From: Orychophragmus violaceus
Taxonomy: Eukaryota > Streptophyta > Magnoliopsida > Brassicales > Brassicaceae
NCBI GenBank assembly: GCA_030180135.1
Contig: CM058232.1
Span: forward strand, 93,794,630 to 93,858,629
DNA length: 64,000 nt
Reading direction: 5' to 3'
Position numbers and translations under genes: made by a program. Positions 20,290 through 32,870 of this stretch are shown here, in pieces. Position 1 is the first letter of the stretch. Every line of letters starts with the position of its first letter. The notes under the pieces are model-generated. The model made no database searches and was not told the DNA's origin. It saw only the letters and a program-made list of their open reading frames with translations.

Positions 20290-21420
20290 TATACATTCTC
20301 GACATGCCTCATGAAGCGCAATTGTCTCCTTATAATTTGAAGAAGTGGCTACTAGAGTTTGCTTTTGAGAACGACAAAAGATCGCAGTTCATCTCATTGT
20401 GAAAACGTATCCGGTTTGCTATCGAGCTTTCTGCGGATCAGATAAATATCTTGCATCTACAAAATAAACAAGATCAAGCGCAGAATTTCGAAGATATATA
20501 ATCCCCAGTCAATCGTACCTCGGAGATAGCGAAGGATATGTTTTATCCCGGTTTAATGTCTCTGTGCAGGAGATGAATTGTACCTTTTAAAATTAGTAGC
20601 AAATGCTATATCCGGTCTTGTACAATTTGTAAGATACATGAGTGAACCTATAGCACTCATATAAGGTACATCAGAACCAAATATTTCCTCATTATCTTCA
20701 CAAGGTCGAATGGATCCTTGTCAATATTAATCGATCTATTTACCAATTGAGTATTCAAATGATTTTCTTTATTTATATTAAAGTGTTTTAACACCCTTGT
20801 GGTGTAAATTGATTGATGCACAAATATACAATCTCGGAAATGCTCTATTTGAAGTATGAGACAAAATTTTATCTTTCCAAGATCTTTCATTTCAATCTCT
20901 TCTTTCATATGAGTTCTTGCATCATTAACTTCCTTTTGAGTTCCAATGATGTTAAGGACATTAACATAAACAACAGTGATCACTAATCCTGATAGAGATT
21001 TCCTTATATGCAAGGGCATATCGATTTATTGATAAATCCTTTCTTCAACAAAAATTCGGTTAAGAGATTATACCACATGTATACATATGGTTTTAATCCA
21101 TAAAGTGATCTATATAATTTGACCGAATAATTTTTTTCCAGATTTTTTCTGGAATCTTTGACCCTTCCGGAATTTTAAATCCTTATGGGATTTTCATATA
21201 CATGTCACTATCTAGTGATCCATATAGATATGCATTCACAACATCCAGGAGGTACATCTCTAGATTTTACGATGCCGTTAGGCTCATTAAGTACATGAAT
21301 GTGATTGCATCCACTACCGGTAAATATGTTTCATCATAATCAATTCCTGGTCTTTGAGAATACCCTTGTAACACAAGTAGAGTTTATATCTTGTGACATC
21401 ATTTTCTCATCCTTTTTAGC
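20290..21420 (-). pseudogene. Copia-4 reverse transcriptase
   Basis: At 20657-21019 (minus) the frame reads VYVNVLNIIGT, where the catalytic YVDD motif has become YVNV, then EEIEMKDLGKIKFCL and IFVHQSIYTTRVLKHFNI, all standard Copia RT blocks. Farther right, at 21100-21420, the upstream RT part can be read with stops. Loss of the catalytic aspartates and many stops show it is inactive. Confidence 0.82.
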
Positions 21421-21908
21421 ACAAAAACCCATGTGTGCCCAACTGTTATTACATCTTCATATGTAGTAATAATATGTCCGAAGACATTTCTATTATTGAG
21501 GGAGACTCATTTATTTCTCATGGCCTTTTGCCATTTCTGCCATTCGGACCTCTTCTGGCACCCGATACATATCTTAGGTTTATATTATTTCATGATCAAA
21601 TATAGAAAAGATAACATCCTATATACATCATTTATTTTACTTCTAGCCAATAATTTTTCACTTTAGGCGAAGTTAATGCGATTCTCATATTTTTCTGCAT
21701 CATGTTCGTCTTTTAGACGAATTCCTTTATCTTTTGAAATAACTTACATTTTGCAAGGTTTATAACTTGGGATGTTTGAGGAAATTCTCTTCTCTCCAAG
21801 CCTTTTCTCTCCCAATTTACTTTATCATACTTGCTACAACTTTGCATAAGTTTAACTTTAATACAGTTTCCGGGAACATATGTCATTTTGGACAATATTT
21901 CTCTCTAC

Positions 21909-22088
21909 ACTCATCTTCGGAATGGAGACTTATATTCTTAATTGTCTTTCTATACTCGTCTTCGGAGAAGAGACTCATTATATTAGTTGTCTTTCTATGC
22001 TCATATTCGGAGCGAAGATTCATGATCCTCATTTTCTCTCTACGCTTAAGTGCAGAGCGGAGATTCATGTACGCTATATCATTCATAT
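21909..22088 (-). repeat. Four 45-bp tandem repeats in Copia-4 coding sequence
   Basis: Units start at 21909, 21954, 21999 and 22044, exactly 45 bp apart. On the minus strand they encode four 15-residue repeats of the form ISLHSEDEYRKTIKN. The repeat preserves the frame. Confidence 0.8.
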
Positions 22089-23757
22089 TGTTGACAATCA
22101 TTCTTGCCTTTGGTTTCATTTTTTCTTTGTAATGATATGGTTAATCGAGATCTCTTTATCAATATCATTGATTTCATTCAAGTATATAAATTTATTATTA
22201 ACCATATCAACGGTCTTATTTACTCCTCTTCATGAGTCTAATCCTATTTTCAATAATTATTTTCTCCTTTCTTTCTCGAGGTTTTTATTTATCTTTGGAA
22301 CCAAAGGGATCTATCATATTCATCATGAGCCATAGACACCCTAATCTTATTGGAGCATTCTCAGATGGGATATGATATTTCTTTGAACTTCAAGTTCATT
22401 ATTCATTTGTGCGAGGATCATAATGAAACCTTATCCAAAGCTATAGTTCACATTCATTTGTTAAAGGATTTCAACTATTCATGATTCTATTTATAATAAT
22501 GGGAGAATATTATCACCAAAATGATAATATGAAAATCTTACAATGAGAACATCTCTGAGTGATAGCTCAACATTATTAGATCATGATTCATCCCCAGCTC
22601 ATACATTTCATCTTTTTTGGATGTTACTTCTAGGCGGTGTGGAAACATATACTTCACACCCATGAAGTTTTTGAACAAGAAATATATATGATCTCCAACC
22701 ATAAATCAATTACATGGGAGATATATTTCTTTCAACTCATTTGGCCTTATATGTATAATCATTACTACATGAAAAATTGCATGTTCTTTGCTAAAACATA
22801 GTATTAAATTTCACCATAATTCCTTGAATTTTCTTTCTAAATAAGCTCATTTTGAATATGAACATAACCATTTGTATGTTCTACTTTTCCTCAATCGACG
22901 TACAATAAGTGAAAAATTGTGTGACGTGAACTCACCAGAATAATCAAATCTGGGACGTCAATTTACCAATATTATCATCTTACTGTCGATGTGGGATTCT
23001 TTAATTCTCCCCCTCGAGATGATAACTCTTCCTGAATATCCATCTCGAATATATCCCATTCTGGGATCAACAACATAACCAACTTTGGTCATGCATTATT
23101 TTCTTGGATCCTTTTTGAACTTCCACCTAGCGTAATTAGTATGATGATCAAGATAAGCCAAAGAGTGTATACACTAGGTGATATCATTTGGTGATTCTGT
23201 CAATCCTCCCTCAAACGCAGGGATTTCATTTTTATCAAATCATCATATAAACCGAGCTAATTCAACCAAAAATAATGATTTGGCCAAAAACCATATGAAT
23301 CAATAATATTTATAATCCGGAGGACATCATTGACACTCTTTCAACGCATGTTTCCTCTCCGATATAATGCAAAGATTTTCAATGTTATTTATTATCTACC
23401 CCTGCATATATCTCCGAAACATAAAAAAATTTCGTAGATTTTAGTGGAATATAATATTTGGTTCCCTTTACCATTGAAAACCAGCTCATCCATGCCTATC
23501 ATGACCTTTGCATTACCAGTAATGGCACTCACGCTTTCGGCGGAGTCTTTTATTTTTTTGAGGCATGAAAATTATCGTTTACAATGCGCATTGTAGCATT
23601 ATCTGCCAGACATATATCTCAATCTTGAATCCAAATGCATGACATCATGCCATATCGATCTGAGTTCTTTGTTTATATTTCTGGATAAACAAGAAAACTT
23701 GCAACATCAATATGAGTATCATAACTTTTGATTTAGAAAATCAAACAATAATCAATT
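22089..23757 (-). pseudogene. Copia-4 upstream pol/gag, highly decayed
   Basis: No frame over 80 codons. Continuity with the RT segment and Copia-like word use suggest integrase to gag, but I cannot place domain borders. Confidence 0.45.
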
Positions 23758-24221
23758 TGTTAAATCGATTAGTAAATTAGGGACTTGTATATGAGATTAA
23801 ACAAGAATCAAAAAGCAGAAACGGTTTTATTGATGTGAGCAGGAATCGATGAAAATCTCTAGCTCTAGGGTTTTTGAGAGTACAAGTGTTTGTTTCGACT
23901 TGGTCTTTTCCCGCGCAAGGGAAGGATATTTATATCAGAGGATATAGGATTTTTATCCTAGATTCTCTCTTATAATATTTACAAAATCTGAACAATAAAT
24001 AGAATATTTCCTTAAAAATATTCTTCCTTATCTGTTTAAGATAAATGTTAAATTAACATTTATCTTTTCTTTCCATGCAGATCAGGCGAATATGTCGCCG
24101 AACTCCTGCTTGCCGCCGAGCTCCCCTCCTGCTGGATCTTCATGCCCTTTTGGCAGAATTTCTGTTTTGTCACTTAGTTATTGGGCCGGGCCTTAGAGGG
24201 GTGCTAAACCCACCTCTAACA
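23758..24221 (-). repeat. Tat-3 3' LTR
   Basis: Bounded by TGTTAAATCG on the left and CCTCTAACA on the right, so the ends form a TGTTA/TAACA inverted repeat. GGATATTTATATCAGAGG at 23925-23942 may hold the TATA region. No second LTR is present to confirm the borders. Confidence 0.65.
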
Positions 24222-24241
24222 GTAAGCCTCCCCCCAGTTTG
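24222..24241 (-). other. Tat-3 polypurine tract
   Basis: The minus strand reads AAACTGGGGGGAGGCTTAC directly before the LTR start. Confidence 0.8.
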
Positions 24242-26100
24242 TCGCTCTGGGCGGAGCGCAAGTCGGCGGATTTATTTCTCTTGGCTTGGCTCAATAACTA
24301 CATTTGGCGTGCTACTAACTCGGCATTCTCTTTCTTTTATTGCTTTTGACCGTAAACCGCTTTGTATTCCTGATTATTTATTGCGCCTCAGCTTTCTCCA
24401 ATGAATGGTCTCCACGTGTCGGGAATATCGTGTCGCCTTAATTCAGCGTTGGTAACCGTCACGTCGCTCCGGTAGTCGCTGTCTTTTCGTTATAAATATG
24501 ATTCTCTTCCCTTTCATTCTTGTCATATTCACTTCTTTCCTTTTCCTCTGCGGTTTCCTTTCCGATTTTTTTCTTCTTTCCTGCCGCGTATTATTTTCGA
24601 GAAATGGTGGCGAGTATCTTGTTTTTTTCATTCCTTCGCGTTATTTTGTCCTCTGTATCGTCGCCCGGCTGGGTACGTCGATGAGCTTATGCTCTTTTTG
24701 CTATATGGTAGCTCGTCAGTGTTTGGATTTATGCCAATGGTTGCCTCCGTTAATCGCCCTTACCAACTTAAGGGTGACGTTCATGTCCTTCGTTTGGATC
24801 AATCTAATGCGTCGTTAATCTCAAGAACGCGCTCTGGTCTGCTCCTCCCAGGATCAGTGTCCAACCGCGTAAGATATATATTTTCTTTTATTTTTTGCTT
24901 TTGCTTATATTTTGTACCTCGGTGGTTTAGTTGTATCTTCTCTCTTTTTGTTGTAGAGCAACTGCTTATATGTCGGAGCAGGCCTATCCCGGACGATACG
25001 GGGAGATTGTTACTTCGGAATCTATCTCGCTGAGCTCGGTCGGAAGCTAGACAAGATTTTGTTGGAGTGGCGAGGTCGGCATATCAGAATCTTTTCTTTC
25101 CCCAACTAGATCCTCTTATCCGGCTTACGCCTAGCTCCTGCTCTTATTCGTTTTGCCGACTATCAAGGATGAGCCTTATAAATAACGGGCGGGAAATCGT
25201 CTTTCATGAAAGATCCTCGGCGGTGAGATGACTGCTATACAGAAACGGTTCCTTTAATCTTCCTTTATCTTCAGGAGAACGTTGGTGCCAACAATTTTCC
25301 ATTAGCAGTTTCTTTCTCATCGGCAGCCTTGCTGGGAAAAGACGATGCAATCGCCTTAGTTAAAAGCAGTTCGGTTTCTTGCAGGAGAAGCCGAACTTGT
25401 ACTAAAATCTTTTTTCAAGAAATTTGTTTTTGTCTTTCTATTTTTTTGTAGTTCGAGTTGTAATAATATTTTTGATAATAAATAAAATGAAGAAACTTTT
25501 CATTCTATTCTATTTCGTCTCATATTATTTACTTCGACTCAATTTTTTTTTGTCTCGTACGGTTATTTCAGTGGAATATCCTTGCCGAGTTCCATGAGTT
25601 CCATTCGTGATTATTTTGCCGATGTGATTGAGCATTTCCTTCGATCCTTATCGTTAGGCCGGGTTATACCTCGGCGGAATTGTAGCCTTCTTGTGGACAA
25701 TGCTTTCGGAGTCAATTCCGATTTGCCACGAAAGGGAGGTTACCAAAGTGTGCTTTGGTATCTTTTTTGCGACACGAGTGATTATAAATGCCGACGTCGT
25801 ATCACATATATCGCCTAGTTCGAGGTCGGTTATGCGAGTCGGGTCGGCTTCTTTGTCGCGACTCAAACTTAGCTGAACGGGGGTGATCCCGACTTAATTT
25901 TTCATCAGTGCCGACTTTGAGTCATGATTTTTGCATGTGTGATGAAGGTGTGGATTATTTCACTATGGCACTTGTTGAGCGCGTTTTGGATTTGCTTGTC
26001 TGGTTGAAACGCCGATGTATCTTTTGTAAGATGTAATTTTATTAGAAGTATAGCTGAATCTTGGACGGACTGCTTACGTACCCCGTGAACAGGGGATCAA
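24242..26100. other. Tat-3 spacer, no supported gene
   Basis: This is where Tat-1 and Tat-2 carry their antisense gene, which here would read on the plus strand. Only short plus-strand frames occur (for example 24498-24818 and 24689-25033). I see no Transposase_28 motif or long coiled coil, so I do not call a gene. Confidence 0.5.
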
Positions 26101-26149
26101 GCCATTCGTAGTTCGTTTTACATGAGCTGAAGCTCGATGAGCTATCTCT

Positions 26150-27180
26150 CTCTTTTTCTGACTGGAAAATTTAGTACACAAATGTTTGAGGTGCACTGAG
26201 TTCCATGAGAAGTCGACGGGTTTTCCGTCTAGTTCGGAGAGCTCGTGGACCCCAGGCTTAACGACCTTCAGTATTTTGTAGGGTCCTTCCCAGTGTATTC
26301 CGAGTTTACCTGCGTTCTTTTCTTAAGTTCCTTGATAAACTTGGCACAAGACGAGGTCCCCTTCCTTCAGGTGTCGCCCTCTAGTCTTTTTGTTGTAGTA
26401 TCAGGCAGCGAGGTGCTGATAGTTCTGAATACGTAGGAGGGCCTCGTATCTTTCCTCTTCAAGTGAGTCGAGGTTATTGAGAAGCAGCTCATCGTTAATT
26501 TATGGGTTCCGATTTAGCATGGAACTCCGAATAGTTGGAAGACTTATTTCGGCTGGTGACATAACTTCCACTCCGTGAGCTAAGGAAAACGGGGTTTGGT
26601 TTGATGGTCTTCGCGGGGTGGTTCGATGAGACCACATAACTCTATCTAATTCATCATCCTAGTTTTCTTTGTGTTCGTCGAGCCGCTTTTTAAGTCCCGC
26701 GATGATAGTTTTATTTGTGGCTTCTGCTTGGGCGTTTTTTTGTAGGTAGTACGACGTCGACTTGCTAAGCCCGATGTTCCATTTATTGCAGAATTAACTA
26801 AGCAGGATTGACGTGAACTGTTTTCCATTATCGGTGACGATTTCATAGGGGATTCCGTGTCTGCATATGATGTACTTCCACAGGAAGCTGATGACGTCCC
26901 GAGCTTTCACCGTTTTGTAAGCATTAGCCTCTACCCATTTAGTGAAGTAATCAATTAGGATTAGAATGTGTTTATTCTGCTTGGATTTGTGCATTGGCCC
27001 AACTATGTCCATTGCCCATCGCATGAATGGGTAGGTAGCCATGGCGATCTGCAGTTCCTCCGTAGGTGTGTGTATTGCTGAGGCATGTTTTTGGCATAGT
27101 TCACATCTCGCCGCGTATGTTACACAGTCCTTCTCCATTGATGGCCTGAAGAAGCCAAACTTTCTAATCTTTAACGCCAA
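26150..27180 (-). pseudogene. Tat-3 integrase
   Basis: The frame at 26794-27180 shows CELCQKHASAIHTPTEEL (second half of the zinc finger), then PFMRWAMDIVGPM with the first catalytic Asp, ILILIDYFTKWVEA, and IVTDNGKQFTS with the second Asp. Downstream, in other frames, a GIHWEGPYKILKVVKPGV segment near 26230-26290 marks the C terminus. The region with the catalytic Glu (about 26650-26790) is frameshifted. Related to the Tat-2 integrase. Confidence 0.82.
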
Positions 27181-28850
27181 CGATCGTCAGAACTAAGATT
27201 ACATACCAGACTCTTTCTACATCTGCCTGGAAGCATAGGAGTGAAAAATCTTAGGTTTGTCATCTTCCTATCTGTTTTGAGAAGAATATAGGAAATCATA
27301 TAAATCATTAATCATTACACGCATTTATCAAAAACAATATCATAACGTTCATCTGGACTTAGATGCTTAAAAAATCAAGGGTTTGCCATCATATGATTTG
27401 TTCTGCAAAACTAATATATATTCAAATAAATCCAAACCATGTTAACTGTAAGAAAATATATATTCTGCTAGGCTAATATATATTCAAATAAATAAACAAT
27501 CATAACATACATAAACCAAAACATTCGAAATTAGACATTTTGAAGTTGAATAGACATCATCTAAATCCGAGTAATTGACTAATCCCTAAAGTATAGTTAC
27601 AAATTGAAAGTTGGTACTATTAATAAAATCAATGAGAAAACAAAAAAATTTACATGAATAAAATATAATAAACACCATTGTTCATTGACAATCTTTTCTC
27701 TCAAAATAATGATTTCTAACCCTAGGTTTAGGAGAAATCTTCATGAAATAGAAGATTACCATGTTTGCCGAGTTGTTGAATACAAACGACTTTCTCGTAA
27801 AACAATCTCTGTTTACTTTCAATTTGTTTTCTGATTGTAGTGAATGACTAATTTGGGATTGAGTAGATGTAGCAGTAACTATCTTACAGTGGGCCAGAGT
27901 AATTTGGGATTAATCCCGATCTCTTAATGGATTTTAATATATTAGCTACTATATTTTTTAAAAAAAATATTTAGATTGTAAGATCGGGTCAAATTTTAGT
28001 TAGTCGTTTGAGGAATTTATTCATAGCATATTTTTAGTTTTTTGTGTGAAAATAATGAAATCTTACGAAATCAAAACACCAGTTTATTTGTGTAAGTTTA
28101 ATGTTTTGAAAGATAATATATCTACATATAGCTACTCATTATACATGTTTAGTTTTATCATAACTTATGTAATATGAATAATATATTTCGTACCTTCTTA
28201 TTGCTTTTATAATTTGTCATATTATACTTCCACCTAAACCTCTTTTGTGATGAAGATATATTTATTTTGATTTGAATTCAACATTAATCAAATTGCGTTA
28301 GATGAGATTCTATATGAAATTAATATTATGTAGTAAAAATAGCTGATGATATTAGACATAAGGGTTGTAAACATTAATGATACATATGTTTTTTTAAAGA
28401 AACATAAATATGATCAAAACATCATCTAACCCAAAAATAAGAAAGTTTAGTAAAGTCTTTGAAAACATTGACATAATTTACCACAGCTTAAACTAGGAAG
28501 AGATCTTTTCTTCAGGATATTGGTCAGGTACGAGATTTGGAAAACTACAAAATAGAAAAAATGTATGAATTCCGGAAAACATATAAAGCATATTACATAA
28601 TGAGTTGCATTAGGGTTATGACGAAAACCTGTTGCGAAATCCATTAAAGTCAGAATTCTTTGTTTGATCGTACATAATCGTAGAAATCTCTTCTTCTGCT
28701 TTGAGACAAGTTATATCAATTTATAAATTTTATATAAAAATAATATTAACATTGTAAACAACAGAGAAATCAAAAGTGTCATCAATCCTAAACACAAACA
28801 TGTAATAGACAATGAATTCATTATAAAAAGACACAAAAAACTAATTTATA
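27181..28850. other. AT-rich sequence, no supported gene
   Basis: Only short frames. The phrase CTAATATATATTCAAATAAA occurs twice, at about 27409 and 27472. One lone CGATCG at 27181 has no partner. Confidence 0.5.
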
Positions 28851-29792
28851 AGCATATCCATTACGTGATTTATGTAGAAGCAATGGGGAATAACAAATAG
28901 ATGTCTATGAGTCTCCTTCCAAAACCTTTTTCTTAGTTCCTTAGCATCTTCTCCATATATTAAACACTCAACACTCCGGAGGCTGGAAAAAAAATAATGA
29001 TTTCAATATTTTTATTTGAGACAAACAACATAACATATGTGAAGAAGATTATAGTCATCTGTTTAGTTAACCTTAGATCGCGAATTGTAGACCGCAACTT
29101 TTGTCATGTATAATCAGATGCAAGGTGTCCAACATGTGTAACTACACCAAGGACATCTATACTGGAAAAAATAAAATAATTAAGAGCTATATACCTTAAT
29201 TCTCTATTTAGTTTAAAATATAATGTCAACCACAGATTCGAATAATAGCATTAATATAATCCAATAAAGGAAAAATATGTATTCACTAAAAGTTACCTAT
29301 AGGGTATTCATCATAGACTATCCCATCTAGTATATCCGGAATTGATTTAAATTGCATAAAATGACCTTCCAGAATATTATCATAAGTAAGGCAAAAAGAT
29401 GTGTTTAACCAGAATATGATCTTGAAATCGTGAGGGGTCAACGAAAAATTTAGTTGTGCTTGTATAACTTGAGCATCCACAAGTTTTAACCAACGACCCT
29501 CACACCATGTTGTGTAACGAAATTTCTCAATAAGAGGTTCAAGAATAGTAGCCTCTATTTGGGTACCTTAAAACAATAAACGAATACAGTAATAAAACAT
29601 ACAATAGCCAAATAAACAAAACAAATTATAGAGGAAAAGAGAGATTACCTCTTCATCCACCAAAAGCATTCAGATTCTTGGTTGAGAAAACCTAACACAC
29701 ATCCAAACACGGAGAAGCATAACTTTTAGGTCCCAAAAGCAAGGAATAAAGTTGTTGAAGCGAAAAAATTTTCTTAAAGTTTGAGGAGCCAT
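28850..29792 (-). pseudogene. RPA70-like OB-fold (DUF223) pseudogene
   Basis: Exons can be followed on the minus strand. First, 29792 to about 29649 (ATG; MAPQTLRKFFRFNNFIP, then WDLKVMLLRVW). Second, about 29574-29292 (GTQIEATILEPLIEKF, then RWLKLVDAQVIQAQL, HDFKIIFWLNTSF and DGIVYDEYPI), with donor GTAACT. Third, about 29151-29040, after acceptor CAGTATAG (DVLGVVTHVGHLASDYT, then an in-frame TGA and QKLRSTIRDLR). Fourth, about 28985-28870 (VECLIYGEDAKELRKRF). This is the order of the DUF223 OB-fold in plant RPA1-like proteins, which bind single-stranded DNA. An in-frame stop at the end of exon 1, a frame mismatch across the first intron and the TGA make it non-functional. Such genes are often carried by Helitrons; I see no Helitron end here. 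Confidence 0.65.
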
Positions 29793-30368
29793 TAGTGTAT
29801 AAGATTGTATGACATCGAAACAATCTGCATAAAGATAAACAGAAACACCAAACCCTTTGTACGAAACTATGAGAATATATAACAACATTAATTCTCCATT
29901 ATCTTTCAACGGTCTGAATTAAAAATATGTGATTTGGGCTTCTGAAGACCTTGAGTGTTTATTTAAAGATGAGTTTTCTATTTGTTGAGTAATGACGTAC
30001 TTCACCGAGAAGATAATTCAATGAGTAATATTGGTTAACTTAACAACCATAATCAAATTTTTATATATGGTATATGATGTAGAAAATTTATTCTATTAAG
30101 AAGAATCCAAAAAAAAAGTAAAGGATTATATGGACAAATAAAGTAGGAAAAGTACAAATTTTATTATTCAAATATGCTTTTGTAATGCAACAATAAAGAT
30201 ATACAAAAGTGAATTCTAAAGAACTACAAAACATTATTGTTCATATTATCCTTCTCTTTAATACTTCATTGTCTTCCTGCTTAATCTTCTTTCTGTGTGA
30301 AATTAACCAACACAGCTTTGTGAATAGTTATCTAGCAAATAAAGATTAGTGACACGATCCCTACAAAA
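29793..30368. other. AT-rich, no supported gene
   Basis: Upstream side of the RPA-like pseudogene. No frame, RNA gene or clear repeat. Confidence 0.5.
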
Positions 30369-30945
30369 CGAAATATAGCTGCAAATTCATAAGAAGCCAA
30401 AAAATGATTTGTACAATGTAAAAGCTACAGAAATGGATACCTATCGTTTGACTTGGTTTGAAAATTAGCTGCATATTCATCAAAACCATAAAATGATTAT
30501 TACAATGTAAATTGTAAGAAATAAATACCTATCGTTTGGCTTCATATGAAATATAGCTGGAAATTCATCAAAAAAAATGATTAGAACAATGTAAAAGCTA
30601 AAGAAAAGGATACCTATTGATTGACTTAATATGAAATATAGCTGCAAATTCATCAAAACCACAAAATGATTAGAACAGTGTAAATTGTAATAAATAAATA
30701 CCTATCGTTTGACTTGAGTTGAAATATAGCTGCAAATTCACAAAAACCTCAAAATGATTAGAACAATGTAAATTGTAAGAAATAAATACATATCGTTTGA
30801 CTTGAGTTGAAATATAGCTGCAAATTCATCAAAACACAAAAATGTTAGAACAATGTAAATTGTAAGAAATAAATATGTATCGTTTGGCTTGGTTGCAAAT
30901 AGTTCTGTAAATTCATCAAAACCACAAAACAAAATTATAACCATG
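30369..30945. repeat. Minisatellite, seven units of 85-90 bp
   Basis: The anchor word TAGCTGCAAATTCAT (with variants) recurs at 30376, 30466, 30554, 30639, 30727, 30815 and 30900. Units share CCTATCGTTTGACTTG and ACAATGTAAATTGTAAGAAA. Confidence 0.9.
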
Positions 30946-31473
30946 TTAGCTTCAAAATTAAAGAAATGTCTCGATATTTTAATATCTATGAGCGTGATAG
31001 ATGATCTATTTATAAGAATAGGAGAATTTATGGTTTCACTAAGTTTTCGAAATCTTCTATTAGAAGATTTCTAATATTTTGTGGGATAGTTTTTTCAAAT
31101 TTGATAATTATTGTCGATACTTATTAGTTGCTAAATTTTACGTTGGACTTTAGTTTGAATTTGAAAATTAAGGAAATAAAATATGAAATAAATATAAATT
31201 GTAATCTAAATTTATGGGAAGAAAATAAGATTACAATTCGAAATTTTAAGAAACCACATTTAATTATTTAATTTATTTAATTATCGAATTTTGCTTTTTT
31301 TTAAATCAAAATATTTCCTAAATGAATTTTGAACTATTTTTAATGTCGAAAAAACTCTCGACCAGTCAAAACATTTCATTAAAGTCATGTCATCAATGAC
31401 ATCATAGTTTGATTTGTCAAGAATGATCCACATCATCGAATTTAATTCGGCTTCGCAAATAATATATAGTAGA
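30946..31473. other. AT-rich, no supported gene
   Basis: Only short frames and A/T runs. Confidence 0.5.
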
Positions 31474-31516
31474 TATATATACATATATTCTTTTTTAAAA
31501 GAATATATGTATATAC
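31474..31516. repeat. AT-rich palindrome
   Basis: Arms of about 20 bp around TTTTTTAAAA form a near-perfect inverted repeat immediately left of a Copia-4 LTR fragment. Confidence 0.75.
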
Positions 31517-31524
31517 ATATATAG

Positions 31525-31600
31525 TATATTCACTTATTATATTGGTAAAGAAATAGAAGAGTGAGAGGAGTGGCTTGTGATAAAAAAACTTATTCTTCTT
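31525..31600 (-). repeat. Fragment of Copia-4 LTR
   Basis: TCACTTATTATATTGGTAAA and the following GAG-rich and GACTTGTGA-like words match 19797-19885. Confidence 0.7.
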
Positions 31601-31671
31601 AGACTACTTACAATGACCTAGTTAAATACAAAATTCAACTGTTTAATGCTATGTTAAAAAAGCCAAAAAAA

Positions 31672-31712
<41 letters not shown>
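31672..31712. repeat. (TA)n/(TG)n microsatellite
   Basis: About 15 TA repeats followed by four TG repeats. Confidence 0.9.
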
Positions 31713-32318
31713 GATTCAATGGGTTGAAAACATAAAATATGGGTCCACTATGTATATGTATTTTTATGTATTGAAAGTCAATATTTATAAGTGTTTTTGT
31801 ATCTCATCCTAACTATTTAAACTCAAATATTATATTATAAATTAAATTAAATTTTTATATTTTTATATCAAAATTTATTATTTTGTGCTCTATTAATAGA
31901 TTTTTGTTTCATTTCATTTGGATATATAAAAAATATCATTTTATTACAATTTTTAATGATCTTTTAATAAATAAATATTATACCTTTAAAAAATTATTCA
32001 AACCTATAAAGATTAATTTCAATCAATAATTCTTATTAATATGTAATTATAAAAATATAAAAAGAAAATAAAAATGTAAAATAAAAATGATGGATAGAAT
32101 GTTGAATTTTATGGCAAATCGACTAGCACGGAGTGCCCGTCTAAGACCGTCATATTCAATCCACGTTGGACCGGAGCCACCAAGTTGGATTAGTGAAAAA
32201 TAGGTTTCATTAGTGTTCTTTTGTTGACAAAAAAAAAAGAATGTTTAATTTTATTAAATATAACCATTGTAGAAAAACATTATATTAGCGTTGAATTATT
32301 AGATGGATGAAAATGTCC
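31713..32318. other. AT-rich flank of Tat-2
   Basis: No gene. TTGTTGACAAAAAAAAAA at 32222-32239 looks like the 3' end of a poly(A) retroposon of the kind seen at 49345-49371, but no target duplication was found. Confidence 0.45.
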
Positions 32319-32823
32319 ATTCAGGAATTTAGGTCGGCCCAATAAGGAAAGTCGATACAAACTCTAATATGAAGAATCACGGCTCGGTCCAGCGACTTGG
32401 CATAGCTAGGGTTACGAAGGAGGAGAAGAATAAAAGAAAAGCGGCGCGCATGACAAACATGTCGGGTAAAGAGATATATTTGAGGTAACTCAAGCCAATA
32501 TAATAGGAAATATTCAGAATTAACTCAAGTTTTCCTATTTTATGTAACTGACTTTGTAAGCCTATATAAGGGCAACTGCGTTCTTCAATAAAATCATTCA
32601 ATTTTCAATAGTTTTCTGAGAGCTCTTAACTAAAGCCGATTTAGACCTAATTGCTCTCTGACGACTTTAACACCTCATTCAGCCACTTTTTTTCTTCCCG
32701 GAAACCTAGCTATAAAACCCTAATTCCATTCTCTCGCTGAGTTCTCAAACTCTTCTTTAAGAATCCCTAAAGAAACCCTAAAACTCTTTCTATCTTCGGA
32801 TAGGCCGAGTTACGAAATCAACA
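32319..32823 (+). repeat. Tat-2 5' LTR, 5' truncated
   Basis: Matches 42850-43336 of the 3' LTR. Possible TATA region CCTATATAAGGGCAAC at 32562-32577. The sequence left of 32319 does not match the LTR, so the first 35 bp and any target duplication are lost. Confidence 0.88.
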
Positions 32824-32825
32824 AT

Positions 32826-32843
32826 TGGTGCCGACTGTGGGGA
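32826..32843 (+). other. Tat-2 primer-binding site
   Basis: TGGTGCCGACTGTGGGGA two bases after the LTR end, a variant of the TGGCGCCGTCTGTGGGGA used in Tat elements. Confidence 0.85.
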
Positions 32844-32870
32844 TTTCTTAAAGAAATTTTTGAACACGAG

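Larger units (their letters stand above)
19790..23757 (-). mobile_element. Copia element remnant Copia-4
   Basis: Minus-strand Copia with a probable 3' LTR at 19790-20008 and a polypurine tract AGTGGGGAG at 20009-20017. Decayed RNase H/RT lies at 20290-21420, and further degraded pol and gag sequence rises to about 23700. It contains many stops. The element is cut on the right by the Tat-3 LTR at 23758. A 75-bp piece of the same LTR recurs at 31525-31600. Confidence 0.7.
23758..27180 (-). mobile_element. Tat-type Gypsy remnant Tat-3
   Basis: On the minus strand: integrase (27180 down to about 26150), the conserved GGTACGTAAGCAG motif (about 26068-26080), a 1.8-kb spacer, a polypurine tract and a 3' LTR. 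The 5' half (gag, protease, RT) and 5' LTR are missing; the right border at 27180 is a truncation. Confidence 0.75.

Noticed and set aside
24498..25033. Plus-strand frames in the Tat-3 spacer as the antisense gene
   Set aside because: Hydrophobic, Phe-rich translation without the domain or coiled coil seen in Tat-1 and Tat-2.
31672..31712. TA repeat as an origin or regulatory site
   Set aside because: Ordinary microsatellite in AT-rich DNA.
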